This document shows, piece after piece, positions 15,326 to 23,795 of a DNA stretch of 38,006 nucleotides. Position numbers and translations under genes: made by a program. Below the pieces are notes generated by a model, which was not told where the DNA came from, ran no database searches, and saw only the letters and a program-made list of their open reading frames with translations. Source of the DNA: a virus; IMG/VR virus record IMGVR_UViG_3300006876_000002, positions 1 through 38,006 of that record; one strand, written 5' to 3'. The number at the start of each line of letters is the position of its first letter. The stretch's first letter is position 1.

Positions 15326-15843
15326 TGCTGAGGAATGCCCGTATCGGCTGGCATGACGCTCTGCCCAACTTGATCGGGCTACCGAACGCTGACGCTTTGC
15401 GTCGGACGTTTCAGTCTGTGCAGAAGTGGTTCGATTTCCCGATCGTTGGTCTACAGGGGTCGGTGGCGGCGTTCGCTGCTGGCAATGCCAACGTTGCTTG
15501 GGCGACCGAGGTGTATGACGACTACTCGCTGCATGATGCGGCGTCGGCAACTATTCGGGTGCCGCAGCAGGCTCAACAGTATTTCGTTGTTGGGGCTGCG
15601 ACTGGCACTTTCACTGGTGCTGGTGCGGGGCGTCGTGTGCTTGCGTGGCACAAGAACGGTGTGACTACCCGTTGGCGTGACTTCAACGATACGGCGACGA
15701 GCAACAACTATGTGACGTCGCCGTTCATGGGGATCGTGTCCAGGAGCGACACTCTCGCTATCAATGTCAGCCACAACGTGGCGGCGAACCTGTCAGTTGA
15801 CGAGATGGAGTTGTGGTTGTTGTTCCTCCCCATGGGTGGGTGA
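15325..15843 (+). CDS. putative receptor-binding or fibre protein, 172 aa
   Basis: A short helical start (NADALRRTFQSVQKWFDFPI) leads into a beta-sandwich-like domain (ATEVYDDYSLHDAASATIRV, YFVVGAATGTFTGAGAGRRV, LAINVSHNVAANLSVDEMEL), which resembles C1q/TNF-type trimeric fibre tips. GTG start overlapping the previous stop by one base. The location after the fibre gene makes a second fibre or tip protein likely. Fold assignment is by eye. Confidence 0.6.
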   Translation: MLRNARIGWHDALPNLIGLPNADALRRTFQSVQKWFDFPIVGLQGSVAAFAAGNANVAWATEVYDDYSLHDAASATIRVPQQAQQYFVVGAATGTFTGAGAGRRVLAWHKNGVTTRWRDFNDTATSNNYVTSPFMGIVSRSDTLAINVSHNVAANLSVDEMELWLLFLPMGG

Positions 15844-15844
15844 C

Positions 15845-15870
15845 TGGACAACCTGGCGTTTAGGTAGAGG
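15845..15870 (+). promoter_or_regulatory. late-promoter-like element, site E (13-nt spacer)
   Basis: TGGACA at 15845-15850, 13 nt, GTAGAGG at 15864-15870, directly upstream of the internal-protein genes. The second part could also simply be the ribosome-binding site of the ATG at 15881, so this member is weaker than sites A to C. Confidence 0.4.
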
Positions 15871-15880
15871 TTACAAGCTC

Positions 15881-16309
15881 ATGGCTATGCAAGGTCTTTC
15901 TCCGCAACAGTTGTTTGACTTTCAGAACCAGCGCAACACGTATGGTCAGAACCTTGCGCGTTCGAAGGCTGGGAATGTTTATCAGCAGCAGTTGTCAAAC
16001 ATGCAGGTTGGCCGCAATACGCGGAACTACAACCGCATGTGGGATCAGCGTCGGACGCAGTTGCCGACTAGCTATTTGCAGCGTGGCGTAGGTCGTTCAG
16101 GGATCTATCAGGGTGCGCTACAGAACTATGCGACTGACAGGATTTCGGGCATGTCTGACATGCTGCTGAATCATCAGCTCGCCCAGCAGGGCATGGTCTT
16201 CCAGGACCGCGGGTTTGAGGACGAGTACGCGCAGCAGATGACCAATAACTATTCTCGGCAGTACGCCACCCAGGCGCAGATTGCCGCTGCTTTGAGAGGG
16301 GCGCTGTAA
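15881..16309 (+). CDS. putative internal virion protein, 142 aa
   Basis: ATG at 15881 (MAMQGLSPQQLFDFQNQRNT). The protein is highly enriched in Gln, Asn, Tyr and Arg and is predicted helical, with no membrane segment or enzyme motif. Such Gln/Asn-rich helical proteins precede the ejection proteins in short-tailed phages. It overlaps the next gene by one base (TAATG). The role is inferred from position and composition. Confidence 0.62.
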   Translation: MAMQGLSPQQLFDFQNQRNTYGQNLARSKAGNVYQQQLSNMQVGRNTRNYNRMWDQRRTQLPTSYLQRGVGRSGIYQGALQNYATDRISGMSDMLLNHQLAQQGMVFQDRGFEDEYAQQMTNNYSRQYATQAQIAAALRGAL

Positions 16310-17094
16310 TGCCTCGTAGCCCTAACGAACTGAATGCTGGTTACAAGAAGCCGATCAGGCGTTTGCAGAAGGGAAATCCGCCGTCGAACACTCGGTTCAG
16401 TGGTCGTAGCGACGCGGAGCTGCTTGCTGGTGCTGGGCATGGGTCGGGCGACACGATGTCGTATGTTCCTCCGCCTCGGGACAATACACCTATCAAGGAT
16501 CTTCGCCCCGACCTGTTCGGTGGCGGAGGAGGCGGTGGTGGCGGGGGCGGGTATGACCCGTATGCGGCGCAGCGGGCGGAAGAGGAACGTCGACGTGCCG
16601 CTATGCGCAAGGCGATCCAGGACCAATACTCGCGGTCTATTGGGACGTTGCAGGGTTTGAACCGTGACACAACCCGTGGCCTTAACCAGGGATACACGGA
16701 CGCTCGAAATCGGATGAACCCGATTTACGATCAGAACCAGCGGCTGACTGGCGACTACTCGCGTCAGCTGGCGTCCGTCGCCCAGAACGCTTCCCGCGGC
16801 GTCCTCGACCAGGGTGCGCTGCTGTCTCGTGACCTACAGGGCCAGGGCGGCTACGGCATGGCGGGGCTACAGGGGCAGATCAGCGGCGACGTTCGGGACA
16901 TCCTCGGGGCTCGGGCGGCGGGTGATCAGTACAACACTCGGCTTGCGCAGGTGATGGGGCTGTCTCGTCAGGACAACTCTGCGATGCTCAGTGCGATCCT
17001 TCAGGGTGCGCAGGCGCAGCGGTCCAATTCGTATCAGCAGCAATACAACCAAATGCTTTCTGAACAGGCCCTCAAGCTGGCGGAGCTGGCCTAA
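16309..17094 (+). CDS. putative internal virion protein, 261 aa, with polyglycine run
   Basis: The protein has a basic Pro-rich N-terminus, an 11-residue glycine run near residues 71 to 81, and a long helical Gln/Arg-rich C-terminal half (TRGLNQGYTDARNRMNPIYD). It shares composition with the preceding 142-aa protein and may be a paralogue of its helical part. It is likely packaged in the head and ejected with DNA. The polyglycine run may be a flexible hinge; it is encoded by repeated ggN codons, so length variation between isolates would not surprise. Confidence 0.62.
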   Translation: MPRSPNELNAGYKKPIRRLQKGNPPSNTRFSGRSDAELLAGAGHGSGDTMSYVPPPRDNTPIKDLRPDLFGGGGGGGGGGGYDPYAAQRAEEERRRAAMRKAIQDQYSRSIGTLQGLNRDTTRGLNQGYTDARNRMNPIYDQNQRLTGDYSRQLASVAQNASRGVLDQGALLSRDLQGQGGYGMAGLQGQISGDVRDILGARAAGDQYNTRLAQVMGLSRQDNSAMLSAILQGAQAQRSNSYQQQYNQMLSEQALKLAELA

Positions 17095-18143
17095 TGCCTT
17101 CCGATGACTACTGGGGTGACCTGACGGTTGCTGATCTTGAGGATATGGGTCTGACCCTTGAGGATCTTGACGCCATCATGGCGGAGCAAGGTGGCGGGGG
17201 TATGGACTACGGGCAGTACGGTGTCCTAGACCCTATTGACATCAGCCCGCAGGCTACCCAGTGGGATATTCTTGATGCTCAGAAGACGAGTCGTGCGGCG
17301 ATGGCGCCGCCCTCCCCCACTGAACGTCGACTTACCCGTAACTTTATCTTTCCCAAGCCTGACGAGTTTAGCTATGACGCTGCGCTTCAAAGCAACCCGT
17401 ATATTCGGCAGTTGCTTGTTGATGCTGTGGCGGGGGCTGGGCCTGATAATCCTTATGGGGCTAATGCGTGGTTGGCTGGTGAGGATCAGGAGGACGATTG
17501 GGAGAAGGCGGTCGAGGGCGCCCTTCCTGACTTTGAGCGCATTGCCGATGACATCATGTTTGATGATAAGCGGTGGGCGACTGAGGACGAGGACGAGCGG
17601 CGCGAGCTGATGCGTTCGTATCTACAGCGTGAGGGTGAGAACTGGCTCGCGGGTGCGGCGCCTAGCGCCTCCCGCAACACGAACTGGGCTGATTGGGCGG
17701 AGAACCGTCGGCCTGGTTCGGGTGAGCAGTTCCCCGCATATGAGGGCGCCGGCTTTGACGGCGGCGGCGGTCAGCCGCAGCAGCAGGCTGGCCCCCAGGT
17801 GCAGGTGGACCCCGCTCGGTTTGCTCGGGGTTCGTCTCGTGATGCTGAGGCTCAGATGAGCATGAGTGATTTCCGTAAGACGTACCATGATCTTCTGCGT
17901 AGTGATGCGCTGGTTGAGGTTGGGGACCGTTACGAGGACCCTGACAGCGGCGGCTACTGGGTTGTTGAGAAGAACAAGCCTGGGCAGACGGCGGTGCAGC
18001 GGCAGCGGCGTAGGAACGCTACGAGTGAGCGGCGTGAGCGGCTACGTGAGCGCAACCGCTCCCCTCGTCCGAGTCTGCTGAGCCAGCTCAAGACGCGGTG
18101 GCAGAGGGCTCTACCCGACTGGTCGCCTGGTCGGTACCTGTAA
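17094..18143 (+). CDS. putative internal virion protein, 349 aa
   Basis: The N-terminal part is acidic (LTVADLEDMGLTLEDLDAIM), the middle contains a helical region with DEDERRELMRSYLQREGENW, and the C-terminus is strongly basic (RQRRRNATSERRERLRERNR). Charge segregation of this kind suggests DNA contact at one end and protein contact at the other. It overlaps the previous gene by one base and abuts the next, so it belongs to the internal-protein block. No family recognised. Confidence 0.6.
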   Translation: MPSDDYWGDLTVADLEDMGLTLEDLDAIMAEQGGGGMDYGQYGVLDPIDISPQATQWDILDAQKTSRAAMAPPSPTERRLTRNFIFPKPDEFSYDAALQSNPYIRQLLVDAVAGAGPDNPYGANAWLAGEDQEDDWEKAVEGALPDFERIADDIMFDDKRWATEDEDERRELMRSYLQREGENWLAGAAPSASRNTNWADWAENRRPGSGEQFPAYEGAGFDGGGGQPQQQAGPQVQVDPARFARGSSRDAEAQMSMSDFRKTYHDLLRSDALVEVGDRYEDPDSGGYWVVEKNKPGQTAVQRQRRRNATSERRERLRERNRSPRPSLLSQLKTRWQRALPDWSPGRYL

Positions 18144-21100
18144 ATGCCGTCGCCGTCTCGCCTGCCTCCTTGGCTGACGGTTCTCACCCGACGCCAGATC
18201 AACCCGAACCGAGGCATTCCGCTGCGTCGGTCTGCCCTCGGGCGCCTGCCCAGCTCCCTGTCGAACGATGACATCGGCGGGCGGCGTAGGAGTAGCAGTA
18301 GTCGAGGCGGCAAGGGCAAGAACGAAGAGAAGACTCCTGAGGCTGTCCTTAACAAGCTGCGAGACTATGGGCTGTCCGAGGATCAGATCAGCAAAGTCGT
18401 CAATGATGACAAGCGGGATTCGTTTGATCCGCTGTCCCCTTCGGATTGGCTTAAGGGTGGCGGTGACGCTCTCAGCACCGTTCTAGACAAGCTCGATGCG
18501 CCACGGGCTTACCTGCTGTCGGGGCTCATGGAAGCCCACGATGCGTTCGGTGAGGCGGGCGAAGCGATCGGGCTCGGTGAAGCTAACCCTCTCAAGGAAA
18601 CTGAGCGGGTTAAGCAGAGCGGTGTGTCGTGGCGGGATTTCATTGAGAACGCTCAGAACCGTGTCGGCTTTGCCGATGTCCTTGAGGCTAACCCTGATGA
18701 GGATGTCTTTGGGGTTTCAACTAAGAACCCTGTGGTGCGGGCTGGGCTCGGTTTCGCTGTAGATGTTGCGAGCGATCCGCTCAACTATCTCGGCGTCGGC
18801 CTGGCGGACGATGCGCCTAAGGTCGCTGCCCTGTTCCGTGACCCTGGGGCTATTGCTGCGTTGGGTAAGGCGGGTGCTGACGATGCAGCTGAGCGGGTGT
18901 TGCAGAAGGGTGTTACGTCTCTAGCGGAGGACGAGCTGGCGGCGATCGGCCGCAAGGGCGGGTTGTATTTCAAGACGCCTGGGACAGGGGCGATCGGGCG
19001 CACGCTGCGGTTGAACAAGCTGGCGGGCAACCCCGAGCGGTACACGACACTGGCCCGTAAGGGCGCGAAGCTTGGCGACCTGGCCCAGGGCGCCGCTCAG
19101 CTCACACGCCGTGCAAGCGGCCTCAACTGGGCTATGCGCCGTATCGGGGGCGGGGCAGCTGCCAGGGGCCTGGCGGGCAACCTGGGGCCTCTGAGGGCCG
19201 CTATGAGGGGCGCTAACGACATCGCCAAGCCGTTGGACGCTCTGGTCACGCTGCGGGCGGATTCGCAGGGTCGTGGTGTGGCGAATGCGTTCAAGGCTCG
19301 GATGATGAACGAGTACAAGCGTCTGCTGTCTTCGGCCCGTGCTGCGGGTGTCAACGGCGAGGACTTGTTCAACGCCATCGGTGCAGGCAACCCGACGGGT
19401 GATCCTGTTGTTCAGATGTTCGCTGACTTCCTTGAGGTTGCCAGGACGGAGGCGAACAAGCTGGCTGGGCGCGAGTTCATTCCTGCCCAGGCGAACTATG
19501 TGCCTCGGGTGTGGACTGACGAGGCGCGAGAGAGGTTCGGTGTAGCTCAAGCTCGCGGCAGGGGTGGCACACGCTCGATGACGCGTGGCCGTAAGTATGT
19601 GGCTGGGACGTCGCACAAGATCGGCAAGAACGTCTATGACCTTCTTGACCCGTTGGACCCTGCTAGCGGTGGGCTCTCGGTGGAGCAGCAGATTGAGAAC
19701 GCTCTTGCTGCTGAGGGGATGACCAACTGGTTTAAGAGCGATGCCCTTGACGTGGTCCCTGACTACATCGAGAAGCTGTCTCGTCAGCTCAAGGACGAGT
19801 ACATGGGCAGCGAACTCAAGCGGCTCGGTGTGGCTGAGGATATGTGGATCGAGCGGGACGACGTTCCGTTTAAGTCGACCCCTAGCGCTCCTGGGTGGGC
19901 GGCGGTGTCGAAGATTGAGCGTGAGGTCAAGTTCGCTGAGGATGTCGTCCGCACGTTTGGTGCGGACTCGGCGTTGGCTAAGTCGTTGAACTGGTCTGAC
20001 CTGTTCGCTAAGGCCAAGTCGGTCGGGGCCAAGTGGGAGGCTGAGACTGGTCCTGCGCTCAATGACCTGTTGAAGGCTACTGGTGAGAAGTGGGCGCAGT
20101 TCGGCACGGCGGCGGCGCTGCCGGCGGACATCGTGCCTATCCTCCGTGATGTCGGTCGGATGGCTGAGCCTGGGGCGTTCCCTAAGGTCATGGCGATCCA
20201 TGATCGGCTGCTGAATGGGTGGAAGAAGCTGGCTCTGTTGACGCCTGGCTATCACTGGCGGAACAGCTTTGGCGGCGTGTTCATGAACTGGTTGGCTGAT
20301 GTCGACGAGGGCCGTTACGCGCAGCTTGAGCGTCTGATCGCCAACGATGCTGACGCTGCTCCGTTCTTCCGTCAGACAAAGACGGTCACACGTTCCGCTC
20401 CTGCTATCAACGACCCTGAGCTGGTTGCTGCTTACGATGAGGCTAAGCGCTTGGGTGTGTTTGGTGGCGGTCAGTCGCTTGACGAGATCGAGCAGTCGGT
20501 CGACAGCCGTAACCCGCTGTCGAGGCTGTCGCCAATCCGTGCTTCACGCAAGCTGGGTGGCGCCATTGAGAACCGTCTGAGGGGGGCGTTGTTCATTGAT
20601 GAGTACATCAAGAACGGCGGCGACTCTGCGTCAGCGCTTGAGAAGATGTACAAGTACCACTTTGACTATCAGGCGTTGGGCACTGGGCCGCATCGCTTGA
20701 ACGAGGCGTCGATCCGTCGTTTGGGTATTCCGTTCTACACGTTCACCCGACGCAGTATCCCTCTGATGCTTGAGATGATTGTCCGTAACCCTGGGAAGAT
20801 CAATCGGTACTTCCAGGCCAAGGACAACATCGAGCGCATGTCTGAGGAAGAGGGCATTGTCCCTGAGTATTTCACTCGGAACTTTGCTATCAGGATGCCG
20901 TGGACCGACGACGGCAATCAGACGTACTTGATGCCTGACCTTCCGATCTTCTCTCTCATTGAGGGCTCCGATCCTAACCAGGCACTTGGTCAGGTCAGCC
21001 CTTTCATTAAGACACCGTTTGAGTTGGGTACGGGTCAACAGGTTTGGAAGGGCATCCCTCTTGAGAACCGACCTGTAGAGATACCGTCAGCGGTTGGGTT

Positions 21101-21428
21101 CCTGACCCCTGCTCTTAGGGCTATGGGTAGGACGAGAACGGATGCTGAGGGCAACGAGCGCATGTCTGATCGCGACCTGTATGCGATCATGCAAGCTTTG
21201 CCTCAGATCGGACAATTCAGGCGGCTGTTCCCGAGTGAGGACAAGTACGAGGAGCGGCGCATGACGTCTGTGCTGTCGTTCCTGTTTGGTGTTGGGTCTA
21301 GGACTAACACGGAGCAGGAGCAGTACAACGAGCTGTGGAATCGTTACGACCCCTACTCGGATGACATCGACGAGAACCGTGAGCTGGGCTTTGATGCTGA
21401 TGAGGCCCGCGACATGGCGTTTGAGTAG
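18144..21428 (+). CDS. large internal virion / DNA-ejection protein, 1094 aa
   Basis: The largest gene of the window. It is mostly helical with Ala/Gly-rich stretches, has a basic Ser/Arg/Lys-rich start, and amphipathic or weakly hydrophobic segments (GLGFAVDVASDPLNYLGVGL, MAIHDRLLNGWKKLALLTPG). A late region with IPFYTFTRRSIPLMLEMIVR resembles large internal proteins of other podoviruses. In that group the largest internal protein enters the cell envelope with the DNA. I see no lytic transglycosylase Glu motif that I would defend. The absence of a tape measure elsewhere fits a short-tailed phage. Confidence 0.68.
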   Translation: MPSPSRLPPWLTVLTRRQINPNRGIPLRRSALGRLPSSLSNDDIGGRRRSSSSRGGKGKNEEKTPEAVLNKLRDYGLSEDQISKVVNDDKRDSFDPLSPSDWLKGGGDALSTVLDKLDAPRAYLLSGLMEAHDAFGEAGEAIGLGEANPLKETERVKQSGVSWRDFIENAQNRVGFADVLEANPDEDVFGVSTKNPVVRAGLGFAVDVASDPLNYLGVGLADDAPKVAALFRDPGAIAALGKAGADDAAERVLQKGVTSLAEDELAAIGRKGGLYFKTPGTGAIGRTLRLNKLAGNPERYTTLARKGAKLGDLAQGAAQLTRRASGLNWAMRRIGGGAAARGLAGNLGPLRAAMRGANDIAKPLDALVTLRADSQGRGVANAFKARMMNEYKRLLSSARAAGVNGEDLFNAIGAGNPTGDPVVQMFADFLEVARTEANKLAGREFIPAQANYVPRVWTDEARERFGVAQARGRGGTRSMTRGRKYVAGTSHKIGKNVYDLLDPLDPASGGLSVEQQIENALAAEGMTNWFKSDALDVVPDYIEKLSRQLKDEYMGSELKRLGVAEDMWIERDDVPFKSTPSAPGWAAVSKIEREVKFAEDVVRTFGADSALAKSLNWSDLFAKAKSVGAKWEAETGPALNDLLKATGEKWAQFGTAAALPADIVPILRDVGRMAEPGAFPKVMAIHDRLLNGWKKLALLTPGYHWRNSFGGVFMNWLADVDEGRYAQLERLIANDADAAPFFRQTKTVTRSAPAINDPELVAAYDEAKRLGVFGGGQSLDEIEQSVDSRNPLSRLSPIRASRKLGGAIENRLRGALFIDEYIKNGGDSASALEKMYKYHFDYQALGTGPHRLNEASIRRLGIPFYTFTRRSIPLMLEMIVRNPGKINRYFQAKDNIERMSEEEGIVPEYFTRNFAIRMPWTDDGNQTYLMPDLPIFSLIEGSDPNQALGQVSPFIKTPFELGTGQQVWKGIPLENRPVEIPSAVGFLTPALRAMGRTRTDAEGNERMSDRDLYAIMQALPQIGQFRRLFPSEDKYEERRMTSVLSFLFGVGSRTNTEQEQYNELWNRYDPYSDDIDENRELGFDADEARDMAFE

Positions 21429-21616
21429 GGGGCGACCGCCGTGCCCGCACGTCGCCATACGGGGCCACCCCTCACACGGATCACGGCCGATTACGTGAGT
21501 GTTGGAAGTGCGGGTTTGCCTGGTCACGTTCACCAGCGCTGCCGCCGACGGTCGCCAGTTCGGCAATCTAGCAGGCCGACAGGCGTCCAGTGGTGGACAT
21601 TCGGGGGTTATGGGTG

Positions 21617-21730
21617 ATGGAACCTACATCGAAACATGAGTTTGAGTGGTCGTACGACGACTACGACGACGGCGACGAACCCCCCGAGGGCGAAGCTGAG
21701 GACGGCGAAGACGATGGCGACTCTCGCTAA
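21617..21730 (+). CDS. 37-aa very acidic ORF overlapping endolysin start
   Basis: The frame begins MEPTSKHEFEWSYDDYDDGD and ends in an Asp/Glu/Gly-rich tail; about half its residues are acidic. It overlaps the endolysin ATG at 21714 by 17 nt in another frame. The corresponding region in the endolysin frame would read as an odd Thr/Arg-rich extension, so this frame may be the real one. A second TGGACA (21594-21599) lies just upstream, but without a good GTAGA partner. Existence is moderately supported; function unknown. Confidence 0.4.
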   Translation: MEPTSKHEFEWSYDDYDDGDEPPEGEAEDGEDDGDSR

Positions 21731-22364
21731 CGCACGCGGTTGGGGGGCAGCGCCAGCCTCCCGCAGCAGTATCGTGACGCTGCGCCGCCACGATGGCATG
21801 GCGCTGCCCGTCCACAAGGATATCGCAGAGCTTGTCCGTGTCCTGTGCGATGTGACTGAATGGCGTGGCTACAACCTGCTGCCTGGGCAGTGTTGGGGCT
21901 ATGCCCCTCGCCTTGTACGGGGTAGCAAGTCGACGTGGTCTAACCACGCTTGGGGTCTGGCCGTTGATTTGAACGCTCCCAGTAACCCGATGACGGATAA
22001 CGGGCGACTGGTGACGAACATGCCTAAGTGGATGTCGCAGCTTTGGAAGTCGTACGGGTTCCGTTGGGGTGGCGACTACCCAGGTGCCCGCAAGGACGCG
22101 ATGCATTTCGAGTACATGGGCACTCCTGCCTCGGCCCGTCAGCACACCGAGGACATCAAGGCCCCCAGGCCAGTTGTACGGCAGGGCGTTAAGAGTGAAG
22201 CGGTAGCGCTGTTGCAGCGACGCCTCAATGCCAACGGGGCGGGCCTCAAGGTGGATGGCGTGTTTGGTCCCAAGACCCATGACGTGGTGCGTTGGGTCCA
22301 GGGTTCCCGAGGGTTGGCGACTGACGGAGTCGCAGGCCCTGACACGTGGAACGCTCTCGGTTGA
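21714..22364 (+). CDS. endolysin: M15 peptidase plus peptidoglycan-binding domain
   Basis: A zinc peptidase predicted to cut peptidoglycan stem peptides at lysis. The M15 signature is visible: HAWGLAVDLN (His and Asp zinc ligands), then DAMHFEYMG (catalytic region and last His). After a linker (KAPRPVVRQG), a peptidoglycan_binding_1-like repeat follows with VALLQRRLNAN, VDGVFGPKTHDVV and TDGVAGPDTWNAL. I favour the ATG at 21714 (216 aa); an in-frame ATG at 21636 adds 26 residues of unlikely Thr/Arg-rich sequence. No signal peptide, so a holin is needed; small membrane proteins follow directly. Confidence 0.88.
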   Translation: MATLANARGWGAAPASRSSIVTLRRHDGMALPVHKDIAELVRVLCDVTEWRGYNLLPGQCWGYAPRLVRGSKSTWSNHAWGLAVDLNAPSNPMTDNGRLVTNMPKWMSQLWKSYGFRWGGDYPGARKDAMHFEYMGTPASARQHTEDIKAPRPVVRQGVKSEAVALLQRRLNANGAGLKVDGVFGPKTHDVVRWVQGSRGLATDGVAGPDTWNALG

Positions 22365-22375
22365 GACGGTGCTAG

Positions 22376-22555
22376 GTGTGGGCGAGCTGGGAACGTTGGG
22401 AACGGGCCACCAAGTACATCGTCGCGTTGGCTTGGGGGTCATGCGAGCTGGCGTTCTGGGGCGCACGCCCTCAGGCCCTCGCGTTCATTGGGACCACCCT
22501 GGGCGCTACCGAGGCGGTACGCGCTCTTGGGAAGCTGAGAGAGGCAACCCGATGA
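22376..22555 (+). CDS. 59-aa membrane protein, holin candidate
   Basis: GTG start at 22376, protein MWASWERWERATKYIVALAW, with hydrophobic stretches at about 12 to 23 and 31 to 42 and a basic C-terminal tail. It starts 11 nt after the endolysin stop and overlaps the next start by 4 nt (ATGA), so it is the first of three linked small membrane genes. Size, position and charged tail fit a class II-type holin. There is no sequence signature to prove this. Confidence 0.55.
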   Translation: MWASWERWERATKYIVALAWGSCELAFWGARPQALAFIGTTLGATEAVRALGKLREATR

Positions 22556-22650
22556 CGGACTGGCTGATCACTTACAGGGACCGTATCGGGTTGGCAGTTC
22601 TGGCGGGTGGGATGCTTATCAGTTATCTCACGACGGTGGTGACACGATGA
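22552..22650 (+). CDS. 32-aa single-TM peptide, lysis cassette
   Basis: The frame MTDWLITYRDRIGLAVLAGG has AGAGAGG 9 nt upstream and one hydrophobic helix at about residues 12 to 29. It overlaps the genes on both sides by 4 nt, which is strong evidence for translation despite the size. It may be a holin component or an antiholin-like partner of the 59-aa protein. Confidence 0.55.
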   Translation: MTDWLITYRDRIGLAVLAGGMLISYLTTVVTR

Positions 22651-23099
22651 GAGGTCTTCGACACGTGCGTGAGTTGTGGAAGAACCTTGACAGTGCCAGG
22701 GCTGCGATATGGGGTGTCCTTCTCGGTTTCGCGATCCTTGGGGCTGCCGTGATCCACGGGTTTGAGCGACAGGACGACACGAACGAAACCCTAGAACGGA
22801 ACCGTATCGCTAACGCACAGGCTGCCTGTGAGACAGGTGACGAGTTGCGGGCCATCATCAGAGACAAGCTGATTGAGGCACCGTTGGAAGTTGGCGAGTC
22901 ACTGATTGACGTGTTGTCGTCTGGTCGCAGGCCACCCAATCCTGAACGGGTTGCAGAGTTCCGCCGCATTGAACACGATCGGCTTACTCGTATCGCCAAC
23001 GATATTCCCGAGCGTCGCTGGGATGCCGACTCGGCCATGTGCGTCGATGTCGTGACCGAAACGGAGAGCAATGAAGGTCAAGAAGAATTCGAAGGCTAG
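22647..23099 (+). CDS. membrane-anchored protein, 150 aa, lysis region
   Basis: A basic N-terminus and one TM helix at about residues 20 to 38 (AIWGVLLGFAILGAAVIHGF) are followed by a helical, probably extracytoplasmic domain with two Cys (near 61 and 138) that could form a disulphide. It overlaps the preceding 32-aa gene by 4 nt. The layout, one TM plus a helical periplasmic-type domain, recalls spanin-like or lysis-accessory proteins, but actinobacteria without a Gram-negative outer membrane would not need a classic spanin. Function open. Confidence 0.65.
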   Translation: MRGLRHVRELWKNLDSARAAIWGVLLGFAILGAAVIHGFERQDDTNETLERNRIANAQAACETGDELRAIIRDKLIEAPLEVGESLIDVLSSGRRPPNPERVAEFRRIEHDRLTRIANDIPERRWDADSAMCVDVVTETESNEGQEEFEG

Positions 23100-23202
23100 C
23101 AAGCCCAACGCTATGCCTAAGCCCATCACTAAGACGGGCAAAAACCTGTCGAAGATGAACAAGCTGACGGCTACGCGGATCAAGCCGCGTTTCCCCCGAT
23201 AG
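23071..23202 (+). CDS. 43-aa Lys-rich basic peptide
   Basis: ATG at 23071 with GGAGAG 4 nt upstream; protein begins MKVKKNSKASKPNAMPKPIT. About a third of residues are Lys or Arg and there are almost no acidic residues. It overlaps the previous gene by 29 nt and abuts the next ATG at 23203 exactly. It could bind nucleic acid or membranes. Short basic peptides of this type are easily missed; the strong ribosome-binding site makes it likely real. Confidence 0.55.
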   Translation: MKVKKNSKASKPNAMPKPITKTGKNLSKMNKLTATRIKPRFPR

Positions 23203-23409
23203 ATGTCGAGCACCAACGACGAGATGTCGCGGGCGTTGCTCGCGATTTACCCAGGTGATCCCGAGACAAATGTCGGGGCACTGTTCCGACGTTACCTAAC
23301 GGATAACGCTTGGACGACTTGGGAGACATGGGTTGACGAATGCACGTCGACCGCTGGTGTCGACCACTACGGCGACGCGGCGTTCGTGTACTGGTCTGCC
23401 CTACCGTAG
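23203..23409 (+). CDS. hypothetical protein, 68 aa
   Basis: A small acidic protein (MSSTNDEMSRALLAIYPGDP) with several Trp residues (WTTWETW, YWSALP) and one Cys. No membrane segment. It begins right at the stop of the 43-aa basic peptide gene, so the two may be coupled. No family recognised. Confidence 0.6.
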   Translation: MSSTNDEMSRALLAIYPGDPETNVGALFRRYLTDNAWTTWETWVDECTSTAGVDHYGDAAFVYWSALP

Positions 23410-23427
23410 AAGAAGGAAGAGAGTTAG

Positions 23428-23703
23428 ATGGAATTTAATGAGACGATCGAAGAGTTCTTCTGTGTTAACGACCCTGACCTCGGCCCCGCGGTGGATCGTG
23501 CAGTCCGTCTTGAAGGTAAGACGCTTGCTTCGCTCCTGGGCGTCGAGGGCGGAGGCGCTGTTGACGAGAGTGATAGCGGTGCTGACGAGCCTTCGGGAGA
23601 CGATCAGGACCAGGTCCAGGAAGTTGTAGATGTTGAGGTGGACGAGGACAGCGTGGATGACTTCCCGACTGGTTCCGAGTTTGACCCCGATCAGGCCGAC
23701 TAA
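23428..23703 (+). CDS. very acidic hypothetical protein, 91 aa
   Basis: The N-terminal half (residues 1 to 42) could form a small fold (IEEFFCVNDPDLGPAVDRAV); the rest is an Asp/Glu/Ser/Gly-rich disordered tail. AAGGAAGAG precedes the ATG. It is the last clear gene of the rightward operon. Acidic phage proteins of this size are often DNA mimics or chaperone-like, but nothing here proves either. Confidence 0.6.
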   Translation: MEFNETIEEFFCVNDPDLGPAVDRAVRLEGKTLASLLGVEGGGAVDESDSGADEPSGDDQDQVQEVVDVEVDEDSVDDFPTGSEFDPDQAD

Positions 23704-23717
23704 CAAAGGATAGATAG

Positions 23718-23795
23718 ATGAATACCGTTGTGTCAGTTGTTATGACTGTTTGCGACCTGTTTGCCATGCTTGCGGGCAGCGTCAGCGCTCTGTAG
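23718..23795 (+). CDS. 25-aa hydrophobic peptide (doubtful)
   Basis: AAAGGA lies 8 nt before an ATG that opens a 25-codon frame, MNTVVSVVMTVCDLFAMLAG, ending in SVSAL. It is hydrophobic enough to be a mini membrane peptide. It overlaps the end of the convergent leftward gene at 23733, and one of the two may be spurious. Included because the ribosome-binding site is good. Confidence 0.3.
   Translation: MNTVVSVVMTVCDLFAMLAGSVSAL

Noticed and set aside
21594-21619. Fifth late element upstream of the lysis genes
   Set aside because: TGGACA is present and intergenic, but the partner reads GGTGATG and does not match GTAGA.
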